From Zoogloeaceae bacterium (GTDB lineage: Bacteria; Pseudomonadota; Gammaproteobacteria; Burkholderiales; Rhodocyclaceae): a stretch of DNA of 7,344 nt. The stretch's first letter is position 1, and the number at the start of each line of letters is the position of its first letter. Shown here piece by piece: positions 1 to 6,600 of this stretch. The notes beneath the pieces are model-generated. The model had not been told where the DNA came from. It did not search any database and saw nothing but the letters and a program-made list of their open reading frames with translations. The DNA lies in the NCBI GenBank assembly GCA_031278735.1, contig JAITJU010000117.1:1-7344 (forward strand), in the 5' to 3' direction. Made by a program: the position numbers and the translations under genes.

Positions 1-658
1 ATTGGCGCGCCATTTTGTCCAGACCGGCGATGTCTTTTTGTTGGCGGTAGGCAAGCAGGGGACGGAACCAATAATTGCCCAGCGGACAGTCGATGAACCA
101 GACTTTTCCGGCCTTATCAACCAGGATGTTGCGCCATTTCAGATCATTGTGGGCAAAGCGATGCGCGTGCAGGACGCGAGCGTGGGCGGCGACCTGCCGC
201 ATGACATTTTCCGCCCAGCGCCGATTCTGAAGGCGCGGATCGCGTTCCTGCGCAAGGCGCGCCAGATCGATGGCGTCCGGAATTTCACGGGTAACCAGCG
301 CGCCGCGATAGAACGCGCCCAGACGCCGCTCCATGCCGCAGGCGACGATTTCCGGCACGGGAATGCCCCACCGGGCAAACTGCTCGAGGTTTTGCCACTC
401 GGCCTTCACGCGCGGGCGCGGCAGAAAGGCAAGCGCGTAGCGGCGCAGGTAACGCATCCATTTGCGCCGCCAGTTTTTCTTTTTGGCGTTGCTTCCGTAA
501 CGCTTGACATAATAATATACGTCGGCGCGCCTGACGCGAATGACATCAGAATGCGGCGAGAGGGTCAGGCGCTCGCCCTGCAATGCAAAGACCGCTTCCA
601 GAGAACCAAAGTCGGCTTGCAGGCGCGCATAGGCGGGATTCAAACGCCAGAAGCGCAT
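1..658 (-). CDS. Kdo/WaaP-family lipopolysaccharide core kinase (partial, C-terminus beyond left edge)
   Basis: 219 codons are visible with no stop, so the C-terminus lies outside the window. The protein is a small kinase-fold enzyme of the Kdo/WaaP (InaA-like) family, expected to phosphorylate a sugar of the lipopolysaccharide core at the cytoplasmic face of the inner membrane. Visible kinase elements in order are a VKRY segment with the likely ATP-binding Lys52, a Glu near residue 87 (KAEWQNLEQF), the catalytic loop HNDLKWRNIL at 170-179 with Asp172 and Asn177, and a metal-binding FIDCP at 188-192 in place of DFG. The ATG overlaps the waaP stop as TGATG (one shared base), which suggests translational coupling. 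The order waaG-waaP-kinase resembles the Pseudomonas aeruginosa core cluster, where a predicted kinase follows waaP. The exact sugar acceptor cannot be read from the sequence. Most family members have 230-270 residues, so little should be missing. Confidence 0.88.
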   Translation of the reverse strand, partial: MRFWRLNPAYARLQADFGSLEAVFALQGERLTLSPHSDVIRVRRADVYYYVKRYGSNAKKKNWRRKWMRYLRRYALAFLPRPRVKAEWQNLEQFARWGIPVPEIVACGMERRLGAFYRGALVTREIPDAIDLARLAQERDPRLQNRRWAENVMRQVAAHARVLHAHRFAHNDLKWRNILVDKAGKVWFIDCPLGNYWFRPLLAYRQQKDIAGLDKMARQ

Positions 659-1461
659 CAAAGCCTTTCCTTGTGTTTTTCAAAGCGCGTCATCAATCGG
701 GCGGCCTTCTTTTCCAGCCAGACGAGCAAGGCGGCTTCTTCTTGCAGGATGTCCCGCAAGGGGCGGGCGAAATAGCGGCGCAGGAAGCGCAGCTTGTCGC
801 GCCGGGTAAGGCCGATGTCAAGCGCGGAAAAATACAGCGCCGCCAGATCCTTGTCGCGCCAGCGTCTGGGCACGACCGCGCGCGTCTGGGCACGGTGCAG
901 ATCAATGACGACAAGCGGGGCGGCGGTTGTTTCCCAATCCTCCGTCCGCAGCAGAAAATGGCAGAGGTAGCAATCGCGATGATTGACCCCGGCGCGGTGC
1001 ATGTTTCGCACCAGTTCCGCCAGGGCGCGTATCAGGGCGTATTTCAGCGCGCGCGCGGGCGGGGCGGCTTGCCAGCTTTGCGTCAGTGTTTCCAGATCGA
1101 TGGCGGGCGTAATTTCTTCGGTAATCAGAAAAGACTGCCGTCGCGCCGGGTTGCGTCCGCGCTCGCCGAAGGCCGCCGCCCGCATGGTCGGCACATGGGC
1201 GGCGGCAAGGCGTTGCAGCGCCCGCCATTCCTGCGCCGCGCCCAATACGGGCAGCCTGCCGGTCAGCAGGTTCTTGAAAATTTCCCTCCAGCCCACGCCC
1301 TGATGAATCTTGACGAAATAGCCGCGCCCCCCGATTTCCGCGCGCAGGGTGCGCCGCCCCGGCATGACGCGATAAACCTGGCCCTCGATACGCCCGGCCT
1401 CGGCGAAGGCGTCCTTGTTTTCCCAATGTTGGGCAAAGGGCGGCAAGAGAAAAAGGGTCAT
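658..1461 (-). CDS. waaP: Lipopolysaccharide core heptose(I) kinase WaaP (RfaP)
   Basis: A 267-aa protein that aligns along its whole length with my memory of E. coli WaaP, which uses ATP to phosphorylate heptose I of the inner core. It begins LPPFAQHW, then has YFVKIHQG with ATP-binding Lys51, PVLGAAQEW at 71-79, SFLITEE at 110-116, the catalytic loop GVNHRDCYLCHFLL at 158-171 with Asp163, and VIDLHRAQ at 185-192 followed by PRRWRDKDL. The Asp163 position should match the aspartate shown to be essential in E. coli WaaP. All key residues are present and the length is normal (E. coli about 265 aa). The ATG overlaps the waaG stop by four bases (ATGA) and no clear Shine-Dalgarno precedes it, so translation is probably coupled to waaG. 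Inner-core phosphate cross-links LPS through divalent cations and supports the outer-membrane barrier. The identification is firm. Confidence 0.96.
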   Translation of the reverse strand: MTLFLLPPFAQHWENKDAFAEAGRIEGQVYRVMPGRRTLRAEIGGRGYFVKIHQGVGWREIFKNLLTGRLPVLGAAQEWRALQRLAAAHVPTMRAAAFGERGRNPARRQSFLITEEITPAIDLETLTQSWQAAPPARALKYALIRALAELVRNMHRAGVNHRDCYLCHFLLRTEDWETTAAPLVVIDLHRAQTRAVVPRRWRDKDLAALYFSALDIGLTRRDKLRFLRRYFARPLRDILQEEAALLVWLEKKAARLMTRFEKHKERL

Positions 1462-2579
1462 GGCGCGGCAAGAATCTGATCCGCCGCGCGTTCGGGCAGG
1501 GCGTAAATATCCGCTGTTTCGGCGTAGGCCAGGGCATTGCGGCTACAGGCGCGGCGCCGTTCGGCATCATCGAGCAACGCCGCCAGCGCGTCGTTCAGGT
1601 GTTTCTGCGAGAAAGGACTTGCCAACACGCTGCCCGCGTCCGCCTCGGCAATGTAATGGGCGTAGCCGCAGACATCCGTGACCAGCACGGGCAAACCGGA
1701 AGCCAGCGCCTCCAGCAGCACGGTTCCAGTGTTTTCGTAATACGCCGGATGGATGAGCAGGTCGGCGCCCAACAAAAAGCGCGGAATGTCGTCGCGCCCC
1801 TTCCGTATCTCGACCTGCGCGCGCAACCCCAGCGCCCTGGCCTGCGCGCGGAAGGGCGCGGCCTCATCCTGACCGACGGCGATGAGACGGGCGCGGGCGC
1901 GGAGTTCTTTCGGCAGCGCCGCCATTGCCTTCAGGCTGCGATCCAGTCCCTTGGTCTTGAAGCCGGAACCAATTTGTACGAGCAGCAGCGTATCGTCGGC
2001 CAGATCGAATTCCCGCCGGAATCCGGCGCGGATGGCCTCGGCGTCCGCCGGTCGTTTCCTGTCCGCCGCGATTCCTGGCGGCAGCAAGAAAAACCGTTCC
2101 GGCGGCGTGGCGTAGTGACGGATGAAAAAAGCCTGTTGCGCGGCGGAGATCATCAGGATTCTTGTTTTTGCCGCGGCCTCGAATACCGCCCGCTCGTAGG
2201 CGGCAAAATGGCGGCAGCGTCCCGTCAGGCGATAGAAGGGATGACGCAGGGCAGCCGCTTTTTCCGCAAAACAGGGATCGGCGGCGTAATACACGTCCAG
2301 TCCCGGCATCTTGTTGAAGCCGACCACGCGGGTGACGGGTTCGCGCCGGAGATCGGCGAGCACCCAGTCGGTGAATTTTTCATAGCGTTTATGATTGAAA
2401 AACGCTGTGACCGGCGCGATTCGCACATCAAATCCTGTTGGAATATCGCCCGTCCAACTCAAGGCATAGACGCGGATACCCGCGCCGCGCCGCCGACACT
2501 CCAGGGCAACGGCAAGGAAATCGCGTTGCAGGCCGCCGAAGGGAAAGTATTTGTAGAGGATGAAAGCGATTGCGGGCAT
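1458..2579 (-). CDS. waaG: LPS core glycosyltransferase WaaG (RfaG), GT4 family
   Basis: This retaining GT-B glycosyltransferase adds the first outer-core hexose (glucose from UDP-glucose in E. coli) to heptose II at the inner face of the membrane. From the ATG at 2579 it has 373 aa, close to E. coli WaaG (374), and starts with the family's own opening, AFILYKYFPFGGLQRDF. Other hallmarks are VVGFNKMPGLDVYY at about 85-98, LPPGI at 166-170, the nucleotide-sugar region IGSGFKTKGLDRS at 203-215, HPAYYENTGTVLLEALASG with the EX7E pair at Glu282 and Glu290, and VCGYAHYIA. An in-frame GTG at 2612 would add 11 residues (TETGSAPRPG after the initiator). I prefer 2579 because homologues start there, but neither codon has a convincing Shine-Dalgarno. 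It lies downstream of dsbA and overlaps waaP by four bases. The donor sugar in this organism is inferred. Confidence 0.95.
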   Translation of the reverse strand: MPAIAFILYKYFPFGGLQRDFLAVALECRRRGAGIRVYALSWTGDIPTGFDVRIAPVTAFFNHKRYEKFTDWVLADLRREPVTRVVGFNKMPGLDVYYAADPCFAEKAAALRHPFYRLTGRCRHFAAYERAVFEAAAKTRILMISAAQQAFFIRHYATPPERFFLLPPGIAADRKRPADAEAIRAGFRREFDLADDTLLLVQIGSGFKTKGLDRSLKAMAALPKELRARARLIAVGQDEAAPFRAQARALGLRAQVEIRKGRDDIPRFLLGADLLIHPAYYENTGTVLLEALASGLPVLVTDVCGYAHYIAEADAGSVLASPFSQKHLNDALAALLDDAERRRACSRNALAYAETADIYALPERAADQILAAP

Positions 2580-2608
2580 TCCGGGGCGCGGCGCAGAACC
2601 GGTTTCCG

Positions 2609-2650
2609 TCACGGCGCGCGTTGCGCCCGGAGCAGGTCGCGGACGGTCAT
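2609..2650 (-). other. Possible 13-codon leader reading frame between dsbA and waaG
   Basis: On the minus strand an ATG at 2650 overlaps the dsbA stop as ATGA and opens a frame reading MTVRDLLRAQRAP. Its TGA (2611-2609) overlaps the alternative waaG GTG (2612-2610) as GTGA. The geometry could pass ribosomes from dsbA to waaG, but a frame this short with overlapping ends can easily arise by chance in GC-rich sequence. No Shine-Dalgarno was recognised. It is recorded as a possibility only. Confidence 0.15.
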
Positions 2651-3279
2651 TTGCCGTCTTTTCTGATCTGTTCGACCAGTTGGTCGGTGTTGTCCAGCAG
2701 TTCTTCGTAGGTTGCGCCCGTCATCAGGTAGGCGCCGTCGACCACAATGGCGGGAACGCTGTTCACCTGGGCGGACTGGCGCAGCTTTTCCCCCTGGTTG
2801 ACCTTGCTCATGACCGTGAAGGATTTCATGATCTCGCCGAATTTCTCGCGGTTACCGCCTTGTTGGGCGTACCAGTCGAGGATGGTTTTGTCGGTGTAGA
2901 TTTTTTGTCTTTGCGCATGCAGCGCCTGAAAGACCTTGCCGTCCAGCCTGGCGAGATCGCCGTTGATTTCCAGCGCGTAATAGAGGCGGGCGAGATTGGA
3001 CCAGGAGGCGTTCCAGGCGACCGGGACGCGCCGGAAGGCGACATGGGCGGGCTGGCGGGCAGCCCACCGAATGACAATCGGGTGAAAGTCGTTGCAGTGG
3101 GCGCAGGCGTAGGAGAAAAACTCCAGAACGGAAATCTTGCCTGCTTCCTCCCTGGGCAGTCGGCGCGGCAGACGTTCATAGGGCGCGGCGGCGGCGGACG
3201 GCAGGGCGACGCCCGACAGGACGGCGCCCAGCGTCAGGGCGGCGGAAGCCGAAAGGAAGCGGCGGCGATCGGTTTGCAT
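2647..3279 (-). CDS. dsbA: Thiol:disulfide interchange protein DsbA, with Tat-like signal peptide
   Basis: A periplasmic thioredoxin-fold oxidase that donates disulfide bonds to exported proteins and is normally reoxidised by DsbB. The 210-aa product has an N-terminal signal: DRRRFL at 4-9, a hydrophobic stretch to about residue 27, and an alanine-rich cleavage region near 28-32. The RRxFL arrangement fits a twin-arginine signal, unlike the Sec/SRP signal of E. coli DsbA. The redox motif is FFSYACAHC, with Cys59 and Cys62 (CAHC instead of the usual CPHC). The cis-proline segment is VNSVPAIVVDGAYLM, like E. coli VPAMFVNG. The start at 3279 is chosen because it gives a complete signal and has GGAGG nine bases upstream; a longer frame to 3360 would run into the SPOR gene. 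It begins four bases after the SPOR gene ends, so the two are certainly co-transcribed. Substrates are not known; envelope assembly proteins are the obvious candidates. Confidence 0.93.
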   Translation of the reverse strand: MQTDRRRFLSASAALTLGAVLSGVALPSAAAAPYERLPRRLPREEAGKISVLEFFSYACAHCNDFHPIVIRWAARQPAHVAFRRVPVAWNASWSNLARLYYALEINGDLARLDGKVFQALHAQRQKIYTDKTILDWYAQQGGNREKFGEIMKSFTVMSKVNQGEKLRQSAQVNSVPAIVVDGAYLMTGATYEELLDNTDQLVEQIRKDGK

Positions 3280-3283
3280 TTCG

Positions 3284-3853
3284 TTATTCCTCCACATTGA
3301 CCAGCATGGTTTCCACACCCTGCTGCGCCAGTTTGGCGCGGACGCTGCTGGCTTCGTCAATTTTGCTGTACGGCCCCAGGCGCAGGCGGAAAAAGGTGTT
3401 GCCCTGCACCATGACCTGCTGCACGTGGACTTCCATGCCTTTCATGGCCAGCGCCGCCTTGAGATTATCCGCTTCCTGCGGGTCGCTGAAAGCGCCCGCC
3501 TGCAAATAATGCCGTCTCGCGGGCATAGGCAGGGAAGGCGCGGTGGCGGCATCGGCGGAAGGCGGTTGCGGCACGGCTTCCGTTCTCCCCGGCAGGATGT
3601 CGTAGAACTGGAAGCGGCCTTCCGGCGCGGGGTCGCCAGGCTTGCCGGGCAAGGCTGCCGACGATCCCTGTCCGGGACGAACGCTCTGCGACGGCGCGGC
3701 CTTGGTGAAAGGCGCTTCCGCCCGGTTGGTGAACCAGACCACGGCGGCGGCAATCGCCACCCCCAGCACCAGGCCGACGAACATGCCCACCAGTGTGCCG
3801 CCCTGTGAGGAATGCGCTGAAGAATGTCTTGTCGTGCGCTGCATTTTTTTCAT
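3284..3853 (-). CDS. SPOR-domain membrane protein (FtsN-like)
   Basis: A 189-aa bitopic inner-membrane protein. It has a basic cytoplasmic tail (about 1-18), one transmembrane helix at about 20-42 (GTLVGMFVGLVLGVAIAAAV), a Pro/Ala/Ser-rich periplasmic linker, a short conserved FQFYDILPG element at 81-89, and a C-terminal SPOR domain from about 113 to the end (HYLQAGAFSDPQEADNLKAAL, then FFRLRLGPYSKIDEA). SPOR domains bind denuded glycan strands of septal peptidoglycan, and FtsN, DedD and RlpA use them to reach the division site. The FYxILPG element together with the single helix is typical of the proteobacterial FtsN/DedD-like group; which member this is cannot be settled. The ATG at 3853 is preceded by GGGAG eleven bases upstream; a second ATG lies three codons in. 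It sits 18 bases after argS and 4 bases before dsbA, an order I recall from several betaproteobacteria. Confidence 0.9.
   Translation of the reverse strand: MKKMQRTTRHSSAHSSQGGTLVGMFVGLVLGVAIAAAVVWFTNRAEAPFTKAAPSQSVRPGQGSSAALPGKPGDPAPEGRFQFYDILPGRTEAVPQPPSADAATAPSLPMPARRHYLQAGAFSDPQEADNLKAALAMKGMEVHVQQVMVQGNTFFRLRLGPYSKIDEASSVRAKLAQQGVETMLVNVEE
3289..3293 (-). promoter_or_regulatory. Shine-Dalgarno of dsbA
   Basis: On the minus strand the bases read GGAGG, nine bases before the ATG at 3279. The site lies inside the last codons of the SPOR gene (GTG GAG GAA TAA). It decides the dsbA start in favour of 3279 over the in-frame upstream start at 3360. Confidence 0.8.
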
Positions 3854-3864
3854 GGCGAATAAAA

Positions 3865-3869
3865 CTCCC
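3865..3869 (-). promoter_or_regulatory. Shine-Dalgarno of the SPOR gene
   Basis: The minus strand reads AGGGAGT here, eleven bases before the ATG at 3853 and just after the argS TAA. The spacing is slightly long for the first ATG and too long for the second ATG at 3844, so the first is preferred. Confidence 0.6.
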
Positions 3870-3871
3870 TG

Positions 3872-5638
3872 TTACATATTGTCCGGGCAGGATACACCCA
3901 GCAGACCCAGGCCGTTCCGTATGACCTGTCGCGCCGCCGCCGCCAGCGCCAATCGCGCCAACCGCACGGCGTCATCCGCCGTCAGTATGCGCTCGGCATT
4001 GTACCAGGCGTGAAACTCGGCGGCCAGGTCTTTCAGGTAAAAGGCGACCTGATGCGGCGCAAGATCTTGCGCGGCGGATTCGACGATTTCCGGAAAGGCC
4101 GCGATCCGGGCGGCCAACGCCAGTTCGCGTTCACTGAGGAGCAAGCCGACGGGCGCGTCCGCCAGCGCCGACGCGTCGCCGCCCCATTGTTTCAGCAGCG
4201 ACGCGATGCGGGCATGGGCATACTGGATGTAATACACCGGGTTTTCATTGCTTTGGCTTTTGGCGAGATCGAGATCGAAATCCAGATGCTGATCGGCTTT
4301 TCTGAGCACATAGAACAGACGGCTGGCGTCGTTGCCCACTTCGTTGCGCAGCGCGCGCAGGGTGACGAATTCGCCGGAACGGGTCGACATGGAAACCTTC
4401 TGGCCGCCGCGGTAGAGCACCGCGAACTGCACGAGCGCCACGTCGAGTTTTCCCGCGTCCAGCCCCAGCGCGGTCAGCGCGCCCTTTACGCGCGGGACGT
4501 AGCCATGATGATCGGCGCCCCAGATGTTGATGAGGCGGTCGAAGCCGCGCTCGTACTTGTTCAGGTGATAGGCAATGTCGGAAGCGAAATAGGTGTACAT
4601 GCCGTTCTCGCGCTGCACCACGCGGTCCTTCTCGTCGCCGAACGCCGTGGATTTGAACCACTTCGCGCCGTCCTGCGCGTAGAGATGCCCGGCTTTCTCC
4701 AGCCGCTCCACGCACCGCGCCACCAGCCCCGTGTCGAACAGTCCCTTTTCGGAAAACCAGACGTCGAAATGCACGCCGAATTCCTCCAGATCGCCGCGCC
4801 CATCGGCGAGCTGCTCGACCAGCGCGTGCTGATGCACGGCGTTCCAGTCCTCGCCCAGCAGTTTCTTGCCATTGGCGATGAGCGCGTCCAGATGCTTTTC
4901 ACGACGCGCCCTGGCTTCATCGTCGTCCCGCAACGGGTCGGGCAGGCCGGGCGTTCCTTCCAGCGCGGCGTCCGCCGCGCGCAGATAGCGTTCGCCGCGT
5001 GTCGCCCGCAGTTGTTCCGCCATGCGGCGCACATAGTCGCCCTGATAGGCGTTGGGCGGAAAGGCGACGCCAGAGACGCCCGACAATTCCAGATAGCGCA
5101 GCCAGACGGAGACGGCAAGAATATCCATTTGCCGCCCGGCGTCGTTCACGTAGTATTCCCGCGTCACATCCCATCCGGCGAAGGCGAGCAGGCTGGACAA
5201 GGACGCGCCATAGGCCGCGCCGCGCCCGTGCCCCACGTGCAGCGGCCCGGTCGGGTTGGCGGAAACGAATTCCACCAGCGCCTTTTGCCCGCCGCCCAGG
5301 GCCGAACGGCCATAATCCGCGCCCGCCGCCAGCGCCGCGGCAATCACGCTCGTCTTGGCGGCGGCGTCCAGCGTGAAATTGATGAAACCCGCGCCCGCCA
5401 CTTCCGCCTTGGCGACCAGCGCGGACAGCGGAAGTTCCGCCAGCAGGCGCGCCGCCAGTTCGCGCGGATTTTTTTTCAGTGCGCGCGCCAGCCGCATGGC
5501 CAGGTTGCTGGCAAAATCACCGCGCCCCGCCTCACGCGGGCGTTCCAGAAAAATGGGCGTGTCGACCGCTTCCGGCGCGACGCTCGCAAGCGCGCGGCGC
5601 AGCAAGGCGGTGAGTTCAGTGCGGGGGTCGTAGACCAT
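3872..5638 (-). CDS. argS: Arginyl-tRNA synthetase ArgS (class I)
   Basis: This essential cytoplasmic enzyme charges tRNA-Arg with arginine at the cost of ATP. The 588-aa product is full length for the proteobacterial form. In order it shows the N-terminal additional domain (about 1-110, with GRGDFASNLAMRLA at 38-51), the class I opening SANPTGPLHVGHGRG with the HIGH-type HVGH at 134-137, YYVNDAGRQ at 162-170, NIWGADHHGYVPR at 371-383, the KMSKS-equivalent KVSMSTRSGEF at 414-424 (a non-canonical KMSKS is normal in this family), and a C-terminal DALR anticodon-binding domain with ENPVYYIQYAHAR at 465-477. A segment near 210-262 rich in charged residues is found in related betaproteobacterial enzymes. 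The start at 5638 gives a family-like N-terminus; its Shine-Dalgarno is weak. The gene follows a likely promoter and heads the minus-strand cluster. Confidence 0.98.
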   Translation of the reverse strand: MVYDPRTELTALLRRALASVAPEAVDTPIFLERPREAGRGDFASNLAMRLARALKKNPRELAARLLAELPLSALVAKAEVAGAGFINFTLDAAAKTSVIAAALAAGADYGRSALGGGQKALVEFVSANPTGPLHVGHGRGAAYGASLSSLLAFAGWDVTREYYVNDAGRQMDILAVSVWLRYLELSGVSGVAFPPNAYQGDYVRRMAEQLRATRGERYLRAADAALEGTPGLPDPLRDDDEARARREKHLDALIANGKKLLGEDWNAVHQHALVEQLADGRGDLEEFGVHFDVWFSEKGLFDTGLVARCVERLEKAGHLYAQDGAKWFKSTAFGDEKDRVVQRENGMYTYFASDIAYHLNKYERGFDRLINIWGADHHGYVPRVKGALTALGLDAGKLDVALVQFAVLYRGGQKVSMSTRSGEFVTLRALRNEVGNDASRLFYVLRKADQHLDFDLDLAKSQSNENPVYYIQYAHARIASLLKQWGGDASALADAPVGLLLSERELALAARIAAFPEIVESAAQDLAPHQVAFYLKDLAAEFHAWYNAERILTADDAVRLARLALAAAARQVIRNGLGLLGVSCPDNM

Positions 5639-5668
5639 TGACAGTCCGGCGTAAGGGGAAGGACGGCG

Positions 5669-5698
5669 ATTATACGGGGTTCAAGGCGTGGAAGACAG
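5669..5698 (-). promoter_or_regulatory. Likely sigma-70 promoter for argS
   Basis: The minus strand contains a perfect -10 hexamer TATAAT at 5674-5669. About 17-18 bases upstream is a poor -35 (CTGTCT at 5698-5693). Transcription would start near 5662, leaving a leader of about 24 bases before the argS ATG. The exact -10 and its place directly ahead of argS make it credible; the weak -35 limits confidence. It would drive the whole argS-SPOR-dsbA-waa cluster. Confidence 0.5.
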
Positions 5699-5704
5699 CA
5701 AATC

Positions 5705-5737
5705 GGGGCGGGAAGTGTTACAAGCGGTTTCCGCCCC
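5705..5737 (-). terminator. Weak hairpin after the HDOD gene (possible terminator)
   Basis: Immediately after the HDOD stop the minus strand has an inverted repeat, GGGGCGGAA pairing with TTCCCGCCCC (one bulged C) around a loop of about 14 bases. The stem is GC-rich, but it is followed by GATTTGCTG and not by a run of T, so intrinsic termination would be inefficient. It may only attenuate read-through towards argS. Confidence 0.3.
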
Positions 5738-5738
5738 A

Positions 5739-6575
5739 TCAACTGAAAATGACGGAAGCGTACTGGTGGCGGGCTTCGATGGCGCCGAAAAGGGCGGAGC
5801 AATCCTGGCTCCAGTCCACGCCGAGCGTTTTGTGCGCGACGGGCGAAAGACGCGTCACCCGGTTGATGTCGCGGCAGGGCAAGTCCAGGGCATTGGCGAT
5901 AAGCTCGGCGACGTGGGTGATGGCGACCAGTTTTTGCGTGGCGGCATTGTCGCTGGGCAGGTGATGATGCCCGATGGCGGCGACGACGTCGGCGGGCAGG
6001 CGCCAGTGATGAGCGATAACCGCGCCGATGACGCAGTGGTCGAAGCCGAACAGTTCCCTTTCGGCGGCGCAGACATCCTTGCCGTGCACTTCCACCAGCA
6101 GCCGCGTCCGCTGGAATTCCAGCGGGTGAATGCAGCTCATCCACAGGTGTCCCAAATCGTGCAGCAGGCCGGCGACCAGCGCGACATGCGGATTGACGTT
6201 CACCAGCGGCGCCAGTTCCTGCGCGCCAATGCCGACGGCAAGGCTGTGTTCCCAGGAAAAGCGGGCGCGGCAATGTCCGGCGAAGCTGGCCGTGCCGGTG
6301 GTCAGCACGATCTCCCGAATGCGCTTGAAGCCAATCAGGGAAACCGCGGTATAGATATCGCGCACCTCCGGCCAGCCTTCGTAATACAGGATGCGATTGG
6401 CCGCGGAGAGAATGCGCCCGGCCACCACGGGGTCGCGCTCCACGTGCTGGGCCAGCGTGAGCATGCTGGAGTTGTCATCGTCGAGATCGGTCAGCAGTTC
6501 GCTGATGATTCTGGGAAAAGCCGGCAACCGGTCGATGCTTGCGGGCAGGTCTTCGAGTTTCAGGCTGAGAGGCAT
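5739..6575 (-). CDS. HDOD-domain signalling protein
   Basis: A 278-aa soluble protein made of an HDOD (HD-related output) domain. The opening LPAFPRIISELLTDLDDDNSS at about 17-37 and LAQHVERDPVVAGRILSAAN at 41-60 are typical of the family, followed by AVSLIGFKRIREIVL at 77-91. Unlike many HDOD proteins it keeps an HD-type dyad in VAGLLHDLGHLWM (His139-Asp140), as well as His110, His189-190 and a His cluster at 203-205, so metal binding or phosphohydrolase activity cannot be excluded. HDOD proteins generally act in signal transduction, including c-di-GMP, stress and motility control, usually as non-catalytic partners. The only ATG that fits the family's N-terminus is at 6575; no good Shine-Dalgarno precedes it. 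It starts 25 bases after the 108-aa gene, so the pair is probably co-transcribed and translation may be coupled. The ligand or partner is unknown. Confidence 0.87.
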   Translation of the reverse strand: MPLSLKLEDLPASIDRLPAFPRIISELLTDLDDDNSSMLTLAQHVERDPVVAGRILSAANRILYYEGWPEVRDIYTAVSLIGFKRIREIVLTTGTASFAGHCRARFSWEHSLAVGIGAQELAPLVNVNPHVALVAGLLHDLGHLWMSCIHPLEFQRTRLLVEVHGKDVCAAERELFGFDHCVIGAVIAHHWRLPADVVAAIGHHHLPSDNAATQKLVAITHVAELIANALDLPCRDINRVTRLSPVAHKTLGVDWSQDCSALFGAIEARHQYASVIFS

Positions 6576-6600
6576 GTCGTGTGTTTTCGGCGAAATGTTT

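Noticed and set aside
862..894. A 13-bp direct repeat GCGTCTGGGCACG, copies at 862-874 and 882-894, inside waaP.
   Set aside because: The 20-bp offset puts the copies in different frames, and the encoded stretch (DLHRAQ to PRRWRDKDL) is a conserved part of WaaP. The DNA repeat is a by-product of conserved residues and GC-rich codons.
3280..3360. An N-terminal extension of DsbA starting at 3360.
   Set aside because: It would run through the end of the SPOR gene, has no family similarity, and would hide the signal peptide. A GGAGG nine bases before 3279 marks the real start.
4010..5641. A 543-codon open frame on the plus strand opposite argS, and similar long plus-strand frames opposite the other minus-strand genes (for example 1599-2666 and 5688-6806).
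   Set aside because: Each lies in the exact codon register of the real gene on the other strand. A stop there needs a TTA, CTA or TCA codon in the real gene, and these are avoided in this GC-rich genome. The products are Arg/Gln/Gly-rich with no recognisable domain, while the opposite strands encode clear families.
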